NCBI GenBank assembly: GCA_965226785.1
Contig: CBDDEC010000002.1
Coordinates: forward strand, 310,001-374,000
DNA from: CBDDEC01 sp965226785
Lineage (GTDB): Bacteria; Chloroflexota; Dehalococcoidia; UBA2979
Length of the DNA stretch: 64,000 nucleotides
Direction of reading: 5' to 3'
Shown here: positions 44,226-52,179 of the stretch, one piece after another
Numbering within the stretch: position 1 is the stretch's first letter
Layout of the letters: each line of letters starts with the position of its first letter
Translations under genes and position numbers: made by a program
Notes under the pieces: model-generated
The model's database searches: none
What the model was told of the DNA's origin: nothing
The model's input: the letters and a program-made list of their open reading frames with translations, nothing else

Positions 44226-45485
44226 ATGGATCCTGTCGTGTTCCAACTCGCCCTGGTGGCGCTGCTGATACTGACGAACGCATTCTTCGCTGGCGCCGAG
44301 CTGGCGCTGGTCTCGCTGGACGCCGGACAGGTGCAACGCCTCGAAGGCCGCGCCGGTCGCGGACAGACCGTCGCCCGGCTCGTGCACGAGCCGAACCGGT
44401 ACCTGGCCACCGTCCAGGTCGGCATCACGCTGGCCGGCTTCCTCGCCTCCGCAACCGTCGCGGTGACGCTCGCCGATCCGTTGCTCCCGGCGTTCGAGGT
44501 CTTCGGCGGGGCGGCCGAGGGGGTGGCGATCGTTGCCGTGACGTTGGTGCTGGCCTTCGTCATGCTCGTCTTCGGCGAGCTGGCGCCGAAACGGCTGGCG
44601 ATGCAGCAGGCCGAACGCTGGGCGCTCGTCGCAGCGATGCCCCTGGCCGGGCTGGCGCTCGTCGCGCGGCCCCTGATCTGGCTGCTGTCGGCGGCGACGA
44701 ACGTGACCGTGCGCGCCCTCGGCGGGCGGCCGGAGCAGGGGCGGCGCGAGCTCACCTCAGGCGAGTTGCGCGCCCTCGTCGAGGCTCACCGCAGCGTCAC
44801 GCCGATGCAGCGTCGCATCGTCGCCGGCGCGTTCGAGGCGAGTGAGCGGACGTTGACCGACATCCTGCTCCCCCGCGGAGAGGTCGTTTCGATCCGCAGC
44901 GGCGCGACAGCCGCCGAGGCGCGCGCCATCCTCGCGGACGCGGGTCACCACCGCGCGCCAGTCCACCGCGGGGAACTCGATGACCTCGTAGGCGTCGCTC
45001 ACCTCGTCGACCTCGCCTCTGCGCCTGCGGACGCGCCAGTCGAGGCGCACTTGCGCCCCGCCTTCGTCCTTCCAGAGACCGCGACGGTGCTGGACGCGCT
45101 GCACCGGGCGCAGCGGGAGCGGCAGAAGATGGTGCTGGTGACGGACGAACACGGCGGCATCGACGGCCTCGTCACCGTCGAGGACCTCGTCGAGGAGCTG
45201 GTCGGCGAGATCTTCGACCAGCACGACCCGACGAGGCCGAGCATAGAGCGCACCGACGAGGGTGCGCTGATCATCGATGGCTCCTACCCGATCCACGACC
45301 TCGTCGGAGTCGGCGTGGAACTGCCCGAGGGGCCCTACGCCACGCTGAGCGGGCTCGTCATGGAACGCCTCGGGCGGGTGCCGCGCCGCGGCGATGAGGT
45401 GGCGATCGACGGCTGGCGGCTGCGCGTGCTCGATGTGCGAAGCAACGCCGTGCAGCGCGTCCGCATCGACGAGGCGGCCGAATAG
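44226..45485 (+). CDS. CorC/HlyC-type (DUF21-CBS) membrane protein
   Basis: 419 residues: a DUF21/CNNM transmembrane domain with three or four helices (FQLALVALLILTNAFFAGAE, VFGELAPKRLAMQQAERWAL), a CBS pair (about 200-330; LTDILLPRGEVVSIRS, MVLVTDEHGGIDGLVTVED) and a C-terminal CorC_HlyC domain (DGSYPIHDLVGVGVELPEG). Family members export Mg2+ or Co2+ and sense nucleotides through CBS. I choose ATG 44226 (GGAGG nine bases upstream) over the in-frame GTG at 44211. Confidence 0.9.
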   Translation: MDPVVFQLALVALLILTNAFFAGAELALVSLDAGQVQRLEGRAGRGQTVARLVHEPNRYLATVQVGITLAGFLASATVAVTLADPLLPAFEVFGGAAEGVAIVAVTLVLAFVMLVFGELAPKRLAMQQAERWALVAAMPLAGLALVARPLIWLLSAATNVTVRALGGRPEQGRRELTSGELRALVEAHRSVTPMQRRIVAGAFEASERTLTDILLPRGEVVSIRSGATAAEARAILADAGHHRAPVHRGELDDLVGVAHLVDLASAPADAPVEAHLRPAFVLPETATVLDALHRAQRERQKMVLVTDEHGGIDGLVTVEDLVEELVGEIFDQHDPTRPSIERTDEGALIIDGSYPIHDLVGVGVELPEGPYATLSGLVMERLGRVPRRGDEVAIDGWRLRVLDVRSNAVQRVRIDEAAE

Positions 45486-45489
45486 CAAA

Positions 45490-45518
45490 GGGGGGCCGGC
45501 GCGGTGACGCCGACCCCT
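45490..45518. terminator. convergent terminator hairpin
   Basis: GGGG...CCGGCG / CGCCG...CCCC hairpin between the convergent CorC-type and 45528-46172 genes, without a long T-run in either direction. Confidence 0.4.
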
Positions 45519-45527
45519 CGAGGGTTA

Positions 45528-46172
45528 CTACTCCTCGCGCACCAGCATGATGGAGCTGGCGAGCGTCCACACCGCGAGGCCGGCGAAGGCTGCGTAGCCG
45601 AGTATCAGCGCGATGTCCGATGTCCAGCTCGTACTGGCCACCGAGATGACGCCGATCAGTGCCGCCAGGGCGGAGAGATATGTGTACGCGGGCCCCCAAC
45701 TGGTGGGATGCCGGTAGGACGACATCGCCACCGCGCCAGTCAGCACCGCGATGGCGATGCCCACTCCGCCGTAGGCGCGTCCGCCGAGGTCCCAGATCGC
45801 ACGAATCGTTTCGTCGTCCATGCCCGCGCCACCGCGCAGCAGCAACGTGCCAACCGCAACGCCGCCGATGGTCGCCGTAGCGCCGATCATGATGCCGCCA
45901 ATGAGAGCGACGATCCCCCAGGCCTCACCGTGCTCGCGGTCGACCGCGGTGATGCGAACCACCATGCCGCTCAAGAAGACGGCGTAGAACGGCAGGATCA
46001 GCACGCCGAAGATCAGCGCCAGGCGGTGCATGTCGAGATCCTCGCCGATGTAGGCGACGATCTCGCTCGTCGGATCACTCAGGGTCGGCGTGCTCCCGTA
46101 GAACGCGACGTTGAGCACCATGAACACAAACGCGACGATGCCGAATCCGCCCGCTGTTCGAGCGTATGACAT
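45528..46172 (-). CDS. six-helix integral membrane protein
   Basis: 214 residues with six hydrophobic helices (for example FGIVAFVFMVLNVAFYG, LIFGVLILPFYAVFL, GVGIAIAVLTGAVAM, DIALILGYAAFAGLAVW). The pattern resembles DUF4386-like proteins of unknown function. The intergenic region upstream carries two CTGATCAG palindromes. Confidence 0.75.
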   Translation of the reverse strand: MSYARTAGGFGIVAFVFMVLNVAFYGSTPTLSDPTSEIVAYIGEDLDMHRLALIFGVLILPFYAVFLSGMVVRITAVDREHGEAWGIVALIGGIMIGATATIGGVAVGTLLLRGGAGMDDETIRAIWDLGGRAYGGVGIAIAVLTGAVAMSSYRHPTSWGPAYTYLSALAALIGVISVASTSWTSDIALILGYAAFAGLAVWTLASSIMLVREE

Positions 46173-46193
46173 AGGTGTCTTCCCTCCTCATTT

Positions 46194-46221
46194 CTGATCA
46201 GGCACCAACGCGTCTGATCAG
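46194..46221. promoter_or_regulatory. paired CTGATCAG palindromes
   Basis: Two identical 8-bp palindromes at 46194-46201 and 46214-46221, 20 bp apart (two helical turns on the same face), in the divergent region between the six-helix membrane protein and DinB genes. Likely a regulator binding site. Confidence 0.45.
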
Positions 46222-46362
46222 AACACTCGTGATTACGATAACATTCGATGTGGCACAGATCCAGAGCTGGCACTGGACCGGAGCCGCCAGATACGCCCCA
46301 CAGGAGCGGGTTCATGTACTGTCCCCGCAGCAACCGGCAGTCGAGGAGCCGCAGGGAACGCC

Positions 46363-46890
46363 ATGACGACCGTTGACTACATCAACAACACGCTGAGCTT
46401 CGTACACCGCGCGCTGATCGACGCCCGCAACGGCACGGACGAGCAGCTGCACTTCGTGCCCGACGCGGGCAGCCATTCGATCGCGTGGTGCATCTGGCAC
46501 ACGGCACGCATCGAGGACCTGATCATCAACCTCCGCGTCCGCGGCGAGGCGCCGATCTGGAACGAGGAATGGGCCGAGCGCACCGGCCTCCCCAACGACG
46601 GCTTCGGCACAGGCCAGTCCGACGATGAGGCGCAGGAGGTGCACATCGGCTCGATGGACGCCTTCGCCGAGTACCAGGAGACCGTCTTCGCCCAGACGGC
46701 GGCATACCTCGAGGGCGCCGACGACGAAGAGCTGCAGCGCGAGGTCCCGGCGCGCGAGGGTACCGAGACCGTCGGGCAGGCGATTTCACTGCACATGCTG
46801 GGCCACTTCAACGGCCATCGAGGCGAGATCAACACGCTGCGAGGCATGCAGGGCATGCCGACAGTCCTCGTCCGGGAGGGCACGCACTAG
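46363..46890 (+). CDS. DinB-superfamily protein
   Basis: 175 residues, four-helix DinB/YfiT fold with the metal-binding His triad H46 (WHTARIED), H148 and H152 (LGHFNGHRGEI). Members bind Ni/Zn and include bacillithiol- or mycothiol-dependent transferases; most, including this one, have no known substrate. Confidence 0.85.
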   Translation: MTTVDYINNTLSFVHRALIDARNGTDEQLHFVPDAGSHSIAWCIWHTARIEDLIINLRVRGEAPIWNEEWAERTGLPNDGFGTGQSDDEAQEVHIGSMDAFAEYQETVFAQTAAYLEGADDEELQREVPAREGTETVGQAISLHMLGHFNGHRGEINTLRGMQGMPTVLVREGTH

Positions 46891-47020
46891 CCGCCACTCC
46901 CTCGGCCACCGCCGTCGTGTGTCGCCACTCGACACACGCCCCGGCTGATCCGCCGAGGCTCTTCTTGCTCGATCACCACGGGAAGCACCCGATTCCCCCC
47001 TGCGCCCAGCACTGTCGGGC

Positions 47021-47049
47021 TTGACAGAGTGATACATACTCCGTATCCA
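47021..47049 (+). promoter_or_regulatory. promoter with PadR-like operator
   Basis: TTGACA at 47021-47026, a 17-bp spacer, and TATCCA at 47044-47049: a good sigma-70-type promoter for the padR-ABC operon. An inverted repeat GATAC-N7-GTATC (47031-47047) overlaps the spacer and -10 box, so PadR binding there would block transcription. Confidence 0.65.
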
Positions 47050-47077
47050 TACCCACTATGCAGCATGGTGAACACCA

Positions 47078-47674
47078 GTGAAATACCCTCTGTTGGCGCT
47101 CCTCGAGGAGGGGCCGGCCCATGGCTACGAACTCAAGACCGCATTCGAGGATCGCTACGGCGAGGCCTGGCCGGCGGTCAACATCGGCCAGGTCTACTCG
47201 ACGCTGCAGCGACACGAGCGTGATGGTTATGTCACGGTCGAGGTCGTTCATCAGGCCAACCGACCCGACAAGAAGGTCTACCGCCTCACCGAAGAAGGGC
47301 GGACCGCCCTTCGCGAGTGGCTGGAGGGGCCCGCGACGGCGACACGGCTGCGCGACCAGTTCTTCCTCAAGTTCCTGCTCGCCGCCGAAACCGGGCTCGT
47401 CGATCCGTTCGAGCTCCTCGAACGCCAGCGCGCCTCCGCCCTGCGCGCGTTGCGCGACCTCAGCGAACTGCCGATCGAGGCGGACCGCGGCGATGCGGCG
47501 TTGCTCGTCGAGGGCGCAGCGCTGCACCTGCAGGCCGACATCCGCTGGCTCGACCGCTGCGAGGAGTACCTGGCCAGCCGGCCCCAGCGAGCGCCCCGCG
47601 CCCGCACCAGCACTGACGACGCGAGCGCAGCGATGACACCAGCCACCAACGACAGGAGTAGTGCCGGGGTTTGA
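47078..47674 (+). CDS. PadR-family transcriptional regulator
   Basis: 198 residues: N-terminal winged helix (PLLALLEEGPAHGYELKTAFEDR, NIGQVYSTLQRHERDG, KKVYRLTEEG) and a C-terminal dimerising helix pair (PFELLERQRASALRALRDL), followed by a low-complexity tail. Start GTG 47078. It is the first gene of the operon with the ABC transporter and probably represses it in response to a drug-like ligand. Confidence 0.9.
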   Translation: MKYPLLALLEEGPAHGYELKTAFEDRYGEAWPAVNIGQVYSTLQRHERDGYVTVEVVHQANRPDKKVYRLTEEGRTALREWLEGPATATRLRDQFFLKFLLAAETGLVDPFELLERQRASALRALRDLSELPIEADRGDAALLVEGAALHLQADIRWLDRCEEYLASRPQRAPRARTSTDDASAAMTPATNDRSSAGV

Positions 47675-47725
47675 CCGCGGCGGATTCAGGAGCGCCGCGC
47701 GGCGGCGCCAAAGGGGGAAGCCACC

Positions 47726-48463
47726 ATGGAACCAATGCTCGAAGCACGAGACTTGCGGCAGACGTTCAGCACGGACGGCACGGACGTGCAGGCGCTGACC
47801 GGCATGAACCTGGCGGTCCAACGCGGCGAACTCGTCGCGATCATGGGACCCAGCGGCAGCGGAAAGTCCACGCTGCTCCAGATCCTGGGAGGGCTCGACC
47901 GCCCCACCGCCGGCGAGGTCTACCTCGACGGCGAACGCGTCGACGAGCTGTCCGAGACCGACTGGGCCGTCCGACGGCGCGATCAGGTGAGCTACGTCTT
48001 CCAGTTCTTCAACCTGATCCAGAACCTGAGCGCCGCCGACAACATCGAACTCGCCGCGCTCATGGCCGGGCTCCCCTCGGACGAGGTGCGCGCACGTCGT
48101 GAGCGCCTCGCCGAAGAGCTCGACATTACGGACCGCATGGAGCTGTCGCCGACGCGGCTTTCCGGCGGCGAGCAGCAGCGTGTCGCCATCGCCCGGGCGC
48201 TGGTGGTGGAACCGCTGATCCTGCTCGCGGACGAGCCGACCGGGAACCTCGACAGCGCGTCCGCGCAGGAGATGCTGCGTCTCCTCGAGCGGTACCACGA
48301 CCGGGGCCAGACGATCGTGATGGTGACGCACGACCCACGGGTGGCCGCGGTCGCCGACCGCGTCGTGCGCATGCGCGACGGCCGGCTGGCCTCCGAGACG
48401 CGCCTCGATGGCGGTCGCGACCTGAAGAGCCGCCTCTCCGAGCTGATCGAGCTGGAGGCGTAA
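47726..48463 (+). CDS. ABC transporter ATP-binding protein (LolD/MacB type)
   Basis: 245 residues: Walker A GPSGSGKST, Q-loop VFQFFNL, signature LSGGEQQRVAIARAL, Walker B ILLADEPTGNLDS, and the switch His in MVTHDPR. It powers the FtsX-type permease encoded 2 bp downstream. Part of the padR operon. Confidence 0.95.
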   Translation: MEPMLEARDLRQTFSTDGTDVQALTGMNLAVQRGELVAIMGPSGSGKSTLLQILGGLDRPTAGEVYLDGERVDELSETDWAVRRRDQVSYVFQFFNLIQNLSAADNIELAALMAGLPSDEVRARRERLAEELDITDRMELSPTRLSGGEQQRVAIARALVVEPLILLADEPTGNLDSASAQEMLRLLERYHDRGQTIVMVTHDPRVAAVADRVVRMRDGRLASETRLDGGRDLKSRLSELIELEA

Positions 48464-48465
48464 CG

Positions 48466-50862
48466 ATGTGGCGAGCACTCATGCGCAAGGGCCGCGCTGA
48501 CATCGTGAGCCGGCCACTGCAGAACATCCTGCTCTTCGTCGTCATCAGCGTCGGAGCAGCGACTCTGACCCTGTCACTGACGATCGGCGGCGCACAGTCG
48601 CAGTCGGTCGAGAGCTGGGTCGAGGAATCGAACGCAGCCCACATCTGGTACTCCACGGACACGGACACGGACACGGACACGGACACGGACACGGACACGG
48701 ACACGCTCGACTCGATCGCCGAGCGCGCGTTCGTCGCGGAGTACAGCGGCGTGCAGCCTGCCCTCAACGGCGGCACGCTGTTGACCGGGGCGACCCCGCG
48801 AGACCTCACCTTCTCCGGCGTCGACCCTGAGGCGACGACCATCACCTTCGGCATCGTGCGCGCCGGCCGCTGGCCAGCCGAGGGAGCCGCTGGCACGGCG
48901 ATACTCGAGGCCGCGCTCGACCCGGGGCTGGCGCGTGAGCTCGACCTTGGGCTCGGCGACACGATCTCCGTCGCGACGCGCGGCGGGGTCTTCGAACTCG
49001 ACGTGGTCGGGCTGATCGTGCCGACCAGCCGGGTTCCCTACCCGGTATGGAGCACGGCAGCCGTGTTCGTCACATCCGACGCCCTGGACACGCTCGGCGG
49101 TGGCCGACCGGGCCATTGGGTCGCTGGCTACCGCCTGGACGATCCGCATCGCGTCGATACGTTCATGCAGGCGGTGGCGATCAGTCTGCGCGGTGCGCCC
49201 GGCGGACACTCCTGGCTGACGATCCGCGACGACCTTCAGGAGGAGAACCAGGGCGCCACGCTGCTGCTGGGCACCTTCGCTATCTTCACGCTGTTCGCCG
49301 CCGCGCTGATCATCGCCAACTCGGTGACGGGCCAGGTGCAGGCACAGCTGCGCGATGTCGGGCTGCTCAAGTCCATCGGCGCCACGCCACGGCAGGTCGC
49401 GACACTGCTCGCCGCCGAGGTTGGAGTGATCGCGGCGGTCGCTGCGGCCATCGGCATTGCCGGCGGTCGTTTCCTCACGCCGGTCTTCCTTGACGAGATC
49501 GACGAGCTCCTTGGCAGTTCCGCGAGTGGGTCGCTGTCTCCGTTCGTCGTAGCCGGTGTGTTCGTCGGCGTACTGGCGGTCGCTCTGGTGGCTACGTTGA
49601 TCCCTGCGGTCCGCGCGGGCCGCACGAGCACCGCAGCGGCGCTCGCCGGCGCCTTGAATGTGGGCGGTGGAGTCTCCGGACTCGCGCGCTTTGCCGTAGC
49701 AATGCGCGTGCCGCGCGTCGTCGCGTTCGGCTTGAAGGACCCGTTCACTCGCCGCACGAGGGCCTGGCTCACGATTGGCGCGATTGGCGTCGCCTCAGCC
49801 TCGATCGTCGCCGCCTCGACCCTCGAATCGACGTTCGATGGCGTCATCAGCAATCCAGCATTGATTGGCCTGCCGCCGGCCGAGCTGTCGATCGAGCGAC
49901 TCTCGATCGAGGAGGGCGACGGCTTCGAGCCGATCAGCGACGCCGAGATCGTGGAGGCCGTGGATTCGCATCCCGAGGTTGACGGCTGGATCTCCAGGCG
50001 CTGGTCCAACATCAACATCAGTGGACAGGGCTTCAGCGCGTTCGGATACGACGGCCAACTGGACCGCGTGCCGCTGGCGATCGTCGAGGGGCGGCTGTTC
50101 GAGGACCGCGCCGAGGCTGTGATCGGGCTCGGTATGGCCCGCCGCCTGGGCCTCGGGATCGGCGACAAGACCCTCGTGCGGTTCTTCCACGACCTCGGCC
50201 CATCTCGCGTATTCACGGTCGTCGGAATCTACATCGAAGACGAGGCCAACGGTGAGGTGATGGCGATGTCTCTCGATGAGATGCGCCGCGCCTGGCCGGA
50301 GGCGAACGCGGGCGACTTCTGGGTCTCGGTTGGCAGCGGCGCCGACGTCCCGTCGGTCCAGTCGGAGCTGCTGGCGTCCATGGGCGGACGCGTCGCCATC
50401 TTCGACATCGACACCGAACTGGCGAACGAGGTCGATACGATCCGAGCTGAAGTGCGACCGCTGCTGCTGTCGCTCAGTGGCTTCCTGCTCGTGCTCGTTG
50501 CGCTGAACCTGCTGGCCGCGCTCATGCTGGCGGTGCGGGAACGCACGCGCGAGATCGGGATCATGAAGACGATCGGGTTCACTCCCCGACAGGTGGTCGT
50601 GAGCATCCTGTCCGGCGCGCTGCTGTTAGCCGCGATCGGCGCCGTCCTCGGCGCCCCGCTGGGCTGGGTCTTCATGCGGCTGCTACTCGAGAGTGCGTTC
50701 GCCGGCGAGGGTTACGAGACCGGCAATCTCGTGCAACCGCCGAGCCTCGTCTGGATTGCAGGCATGTTCGTCGCCATCGCGCTCGTGGCGGTGGCGGGCG
50801 CGATACTGCCAGCACGCCGGGCGGTGCGCCTCAGCGTGTCCGAGGCGCTGCGCTACGAGTAA
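48466..50862 (+). CDS. ABC transporter permease (double FtsX domain)
   Basis: 798 residues: the first helix (NILLFVVISVGAATLTLSL) is followed by an extracytoplasmic MacB-like domain. Then come three helices of FtsX domain 1 (~260-400), a second helix with ectodomain, and FtsX domain 2 with ...LNLLAALMLAVRERTREIGIM. It moves lipids or lipoproteins or acts as a mechanotransmission exporter, together with the ATPase. A (Thr-Asp)8 run lies in the ectodomain just after the first helix (residues ~64-79). Conserved KSIGATPRQV and KTIGFTPRQV coupling helices are present. Confidence 0.92.
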   Translation: MWRALMRKGRADIVSRPLQNILLFVVISVGAATLTLSLTIGGAQSQSVESWVEESNAAHIWYSTDTDTDTDTDTDTDTDTLDSIAERAFVAEYSGVQPALNGGTLLTGATPRDLTFSGVDPEATTITFGIVRAGRWPAEGAAGTAILEAALDPGLARELDLGLGDTISVATRGGVFELDVVGLIVPTSRVPYPVWSTAAVFVTSDALDTLGGGRPGHWVAGYRLDDPHRVDTFMQAVAISLRGAPGGHSWLTIRDDLQEENQGATLLLGTFAIFTLFAAALIIANSVTGQVQAQLRDVGLLKSIGATPRQVATLLAAEVGVIAAVAAAIGIAGGRFLTPVFLDEIDELLGSSASGSLSPFVVAGVFVGVLAVALVATLIPAVRAGRTSTAAALAGALNVGGGVSGLARFAVAMRVPRVVAFGLKDPFTRRTRAWLTIGAIGVASASIVAASTLESTFDGVISNPALIGLPPAELSIERLSIEEGDGFEPISDAEIVEAVDSHPEVDGWISRRWSNINISGQGFSAFGYDGQLDRVPLAIVEGRLFEDRAEAVIGLGMARRLGLGIGDKTLVRFFHDLGPSRVFTVVGIYIEDEANGEVMAMSLDEMRRAWPEANAGDFWVSVGSGADVPSVQSELLASMGGRVAIFDIDTELANEVDTIRAEVRPLLLSLSGFLLVLVALNLLAALMLAVRERTREIGIMKTIGFTPRQVVVSILSGALLLAAIGAVLGAPLGWVFMRLLLESAFAGEGYETGNLVQPPSLVWIAGMFVAIALVAVAGAILPARRAVRLSVSEALRYE
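48655..48705 (+). repeat. hexanucleotide repeat (ACGGAC)8 inside ABC permease
   Basis: Eight perfect ACGGAC units plus ACG, encoding a Thr-Asp run. As the unit is six bases, copy-number change would alter linker length but keep the frame. Confidence 0.95.
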
Positions 50863-50878
50863 GAGGCGCTGCGCTACC
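50846..50878 (+). repeat. 15-bp tandem duplication across the permease stop
   Basis: GAGGCGCTGCGCTAC occurs at 50846-50860 (last codons of the permease) and again at 50864-50878, just after the TAA, probably from a small duplication. Confidence 0.8.
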
Positions 50879-51264
50879 AGTCATACGTCCCGCCGGCTCG
50901 CCTGGGAGGGGACTCCGCTAACGCGGGGTTCCCTCTCCGGTCTCGACGAGGCGACCGCTTCAGGCTCTTGGTGTGGGCGAAGCTGAGCGCGATGCGCTCA
51001 CCTCGAGGTTCGAGCTCGCAGCTGATCGCTGTGCCATCGAACGATCCCTCGCGGCAGGCCCACCGTTGAGGGCATCGCCGGATGGTAGACGGTCGATGTC
51101 TCAGGCGACCCCGGCGGCGGCGGGTGCTTCCACATGTCTTTCGGGCGCCCGGCGGACAGCCGGCTCGCCGTCGTGCGCGACCCCCGTCGCGGTGGCGGCC
51201 CAAGACTAGTCAGGTGGTGACCGCGGCCTCGACGAACTATCATGAACCATCGAGGTGAATATCG
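50863..51264. other. 400-bp gap before ArsR gene
   Basis: No intact gene. The minus strand has scattered SRPBCC/AHSA1-like pieces (SFDGTAISCELEPRGERI, 50950-51060) in shifted frames, so it may hold an old remnant of an AHSA1-type gene. Otherwise nothing recognisable. Confidence 0.35.
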
Positions 51265-51615
51265 ATGACCATGCTCCAAACCCCCACCGAAGAGACCCTG
51301 AACCACACGTTCGCCGCGCTCGGTGATCCGACGCGACGCTCCATCCTCGCGCGGCTGCGCGAGGGTTCGGCGACCGTCGGCCAGCTCGCAGAGCCGTTCG
51401 ATATGTCGCTCAACGCGGTCTCGAAGCACATCCAGGTGTTGGAGCGAGCGGGGCTGGTGCACCGCGAGATCCGCGGCCGCGAACACCATTGCTCGCTGAG
51501 CCCGATGCCGCTGCGGGATGCCACCGCCTGGTCAGAGCAGTTCCGCGTGTTCTGGGAGCAGCGCCTCGACGCTCTCGACACCTACCTCCGCGACCAGGGA
51601 GCGCAAGCGCCATGA
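51265..51615 (+). CDS. ArsR-family transcriptional regulator
   Basis: 116 residues, winged helix with FAALGDPTRRSILARLREG and MSLNAVSKHIQVLERAGLV. No metal-binding CxC motif is visible, so it belongs to the metal-free ArsR group usually linked to SRPBCC (AHSA1) partners, as here: its TGA overlaps the next ATG (ATGA). Confidence 0.92.
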   Translation: MTMLQTPTEETLNHTFAALGDPTRRSILARLREGSATVGQLAEPFDMSLNAVSKHIQVLERAGLVHREIRGREHHCSLSPMPLRDATAWSEQFRVFWEQRLDALDTYLRDQGAQAP

Positions 51616-51955
51616 CGACCCAGCGCGTGGCCGAGACGGGCGAAGACGTCACATCGTTGCGAGTCGTCCGCATCCTCCCCGCCACGCCCGAGGTCGTGTT
51701 CGACGCGTGGCTCAACCCGGAAGCGATCGCGTCTGGATGGTGCCCCGGCGAAATCTTCGAGTCGATCGCGGAGGTCGACGCCTCCGAGGGCGGCGCGTTC
51801 ACCATCGTGATGCGCAGCCCCGGCCTGGACGACCCCACCGGCGAATATCGCGTCAGCGATCGCCCCGGCGGCTGCAGTTCACTTGGTCCTCGGCCGGGAC
51901 CTACCACCAACCGACGCTCGTCAACCTCGAGTTCGCACCCTCGCGCTCGCCCTAA
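51612..51955 (+). pseudogene. AHSA1/SRPBCC-domain protein, frameshifted and truncated
   Basis: Begins at an ATG overlapping the arsR stop; TSLRVVRILPATPEVVFDAW and GEIFESIAEVDASEGGAF are typical AHSA1. Near 51868 the frame is lost: the expected RRLQFTWSSAGTYHQPTLVN continues in the other frame, to a stop at 51955. The normal ~150-residue length and C-terminal helix are not reached. It was presumably co-regulated with the ArsR protein when intact. Confidence 0.7.
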
Positions 51956-52071
51956 ACGCACCGCCCGATAGCGGACTGATAGTGCCCCGCGATGGGTGCG
52001 GGCCCGGCGCTGCGCGACTCTCTGAGTGCGCCCGTCGGCAACGACGCGGCAGTGCGTGAAGGAGGGGTCAG

Positions 52072-52179
52072 GTGAGTCAGCGCAAAGAGTTCCCCGCTGT
52101 CGAGGCGCTGGCGATCCCGGGGTGGGCAGCTGCGGCTAACGCTGCGACGCCCACCAACCTTCTCGCCGCCCGCGGCTAG
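52072..52179 (+). CDS. possible small protein (35 aa)
   Basis: GTG-initiated frame MSQRKEFPAVEALAIPGWAA, ending LLAARG, with an excellent AAGGAGGGG ribosome site five bases upstream. It ends 3 bp inside the convergent kinase gene. No homology is recognised; the strong ribosome site is the only support. Confidence 0.35.
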   Translation: MSQRKEFPAVEALAIPGWAAAANAATPTNLLAARG

